A stretch of DNA of 5,309 nt from contig JAUVAG010000120.1 in NCBI GenBank assembly GCA_030591825.1, forward strand, positions 1-5,309. Direction: 5' to 3'. Of this stretch, positions 4,158-5,309 are shown in pieces. The notes beneath the pieces are model-generated. The model ran no database searches, was not told the DNA's origin, and saw only the letters and a list, made by a program, of their open reading frames with translations. The position numbers were made by a program, and so were the translations under genes. The stretch comes from Dethiosulfatibacter sp. (GTDB lineage: Bacteria > Bacillota > Clostridia > Tissierellales > Dethiosulfatibacteraceae). Every line of letters begins with the position of its first letter. Positions within the stretch are counted from its first letter, which is position 1.

Positions 4158-5309
4158 CTACATTGGCAAATTGTGAAGCACAATGGTGAAGACAACCATT
4201 CCAAGTAGCGCAAATGGGTATGTAGCACCATATCCTGTAGCGGGGTCGTCGCTTCCCAGTGCATCAACAGCTGCACCAAGTCCTGGAGTAGAAGTCATTC
4301 CACCGCATATTGCTCCAGACAGCATTGTCCAGTTGATTTTGAAGACATATCTTCCGATGACGAAGCCTATAAACATTGAAAATACGCATACAACCAGTGA
4401 TACTAGCGCTAGGTATGCTCCAGTTCCTGCCAGTGATTCAAATACTTTGAATCCATATCTAAGTCCTACTACAGAAAGAAAGAATGCGAGGGAAATCTGT
4501 CTTACAGTACCAAGTATCTTGTTGTTCATTCTGAAGTTTAAAGGTCCGAGTTTTCCTATATGTCCAAGAATGAGGGATCCTATGAGGACGCCTCCCGTTG
4601 CACCAAGGGAAAGGAATCCCAAAGGGCCAAGACTTATTTTCACCTTGCCAAGTGTAAATCCAACAAAACAGGCAAGTATAAACGCTGTAAGGTCAAAAGA
4701 TACTTCTTCAATTTGTTTTCCGCCTATCTCACTTCTAGCTTGTTCCATTTCAATTCTATATTTTTTCTTTTCATCTTCAACATCTATATTGAAAAGCTTA
4801 GGGAAGAAGTTAACTACTATTATTACTACTATTACACCTATTGGATAGCCTATTGCATGGCCTACACCTATTTCGGCAGCCGCATTGTTGATGAAGGCGT
4901 CTTTCTGTGCTTCAGTCAAGATTGGCGTGTTTTCGGAAGTCAAACCTTCTTGGTCAAGTATATTTAGGAATTTTTCCTTATCTTCTGGCGAGAGTGATTC
5001 ATATTCGGAGCTCCAGTCTGTAGCATGTCCTGTGGCTGTTTCTATTGCTGCAGCAAGACCAGGTGAGCTTGTAAGTGCTCCTGTATAAACTCCGGAAATT
5101 TCATAAGGGCTTGCTTTTGAATTTATGAGGGTCATTCCGTAGGTTGAAGCTGCTCCTAAAAATGTTATTAGTATTCCTAATATTATGAATTTTGTTCCGT
5201 ATTTCTTGAGTACTACACCCATGTCCTTTGATGCAAGAAGCCCTACAGATGCAACAAAGAGTACAAGGAATAGATAGAAAAAGTTTTTAGGTATTACTCC
5301 GGACATAAT
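4158..5309 (-). CDS. AspT/YidE/YbjL-type transporter, partial (N-terminus beyond the edge)
   Basis: The visible 383 residues (numbered from Met at 5306) are an integral membrane protein with two homologous halves, as in the aspartate-alanine exchanger duplication family (Asp-Al_Ex). The signature occurs twice: SGVYTGALTSSPGLAAA at 71-87 and SGAICGGMTSTPGLGAA at 330-346, each followed by a YP-containing helix (AIGYPIG at 151-157, GATYPFALLGM at 360-370). Half two begins near 205 with FVGFTLGKVKISLGPLG; the matching start of half one is missing, so roughly 50-60 residues lie outside the window. The frame stays open to the edge, and the Met at 5306 is probably internal. Unlike typical AspT/YidE proteins there are only about 35 residues between the halves, too few for RCK (TrkA_C) domains, and half one carries about 50 extra polar residues at 90-148. 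The substrate, perhaps an amino acid or carboxylate, is not determined. Confidence 0.8.
   Translation of the reverse strand: MMSGVIPKNFFYLFLVLFVASVGLLASKDMGVVLKKYGTKFIILGILITFLGAASTYGMTLINSKASPYEISGVYTGALTSSPGLAAAIETATGHATDWSSEYESLSPEDKEKFLNILDQEGLTSENTPILTEAQKDAFINNAAAEIGVGHAIGYPIGVIVVIIVVNFFPKLFNIDVEDEKKKYRIEMEQARSEIGGKQIEEVSFDLTAFILACFVGFTLGKVKISLGPLGFLSLGATGGVLIGSLILGHIGKLGPLNFRMNNKILGTVRQISLAFFLSVVGLRYGFKVFESLAGTGAYLALVSLVVCVFSMFIGFVIGRYVFKINWTMLSGAICGGMTSTPGLGAAVDALGSDDPATGYGATYPFALLGMVVFTIVLHNLPM

Noticed and set aside
4811..4834. Trinucleotide-like run of ACT/ATT
   Set aside because: It encodes the Val/Ile stretch of a membrane helix; composition explains it and the repeat is not exact.
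4183..4848. 221-codon plus-strand frame opposite the transporter
   Set aside because: It has no ribosome binding site, a Pro/Ser/Thr-rich nonsense composition, and lies wholly antisense to a clear membrane protein with repeated family motifs.

Overview
The window is AT-rich, with strong AGGAGG-type ribosome binding sites, a Gram-positive style lipoprotein signal and long intergenic gaps. This points to a low-GC Firmicute, most likely an anaerobic member of the Clostridia. The sequence alone does not fix the genus.

Layout from left to right. (1) Positions 1-285 hold no large gene. There is one candidate micro-ORF of 28 codons on the minus strand with a near-perfect ribosome binding site, and a further ribosome binding site that runs into the left edge. 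(2) Positions 286-431 form a 146-bp non-coding element bounded by 28-bp imperfect inverted repeats, which looks like a MITE. (3) Positions 453-1592 (minus) encode a lipoprotein substrate-binding protein of the LivJ/LivK branched-chain amino acid ABC transporter family. Its upstream gap carries a TATAAT box inside a long dyad. (4) A strong bidirectional terminator at 1981-2018 closes the degV transcript. (5) Positions 2042-3001 (minus) encode a full-length DegV-family fatty-acid-binding protein. Its leader has an extended -10 promoter in a perfect 16-bp palindrome and a hairpin between the Shine-Dalgarno sequence and the start codon. (6) Positions 3154-3363 (minus) are the decayed C-terminal end of a sensor histidine kinase. 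(7) Positions 3525-4055 (plus) encode a small exported, highly charged, probably coiled-coil protein of unknown function; it is the only convincing plus-strand gene. (8) A shared bidirectional terminator at 4077-4109 separates it from the convergent gene at 4158-5309 (minus), the C-terminal part of an AspT/YidE/YbjL-type membrane transporter cut by the right edge.

The genes look like separate transcription units, not one pathway: amino acid uptake, lipid/fatty acid handling, an exported protein and a carboxylate/amino acid exchanger-like transporter. I see no phage, CRISPR, toxin-antitoxin or biosynthetic system. The most unusual points are the MITE-like element downstream of the binding-protein gene, the structured degV leader, the unassigned exported protein, and a transporter with a hydrophilic insert and no room for the usual RCK domains.
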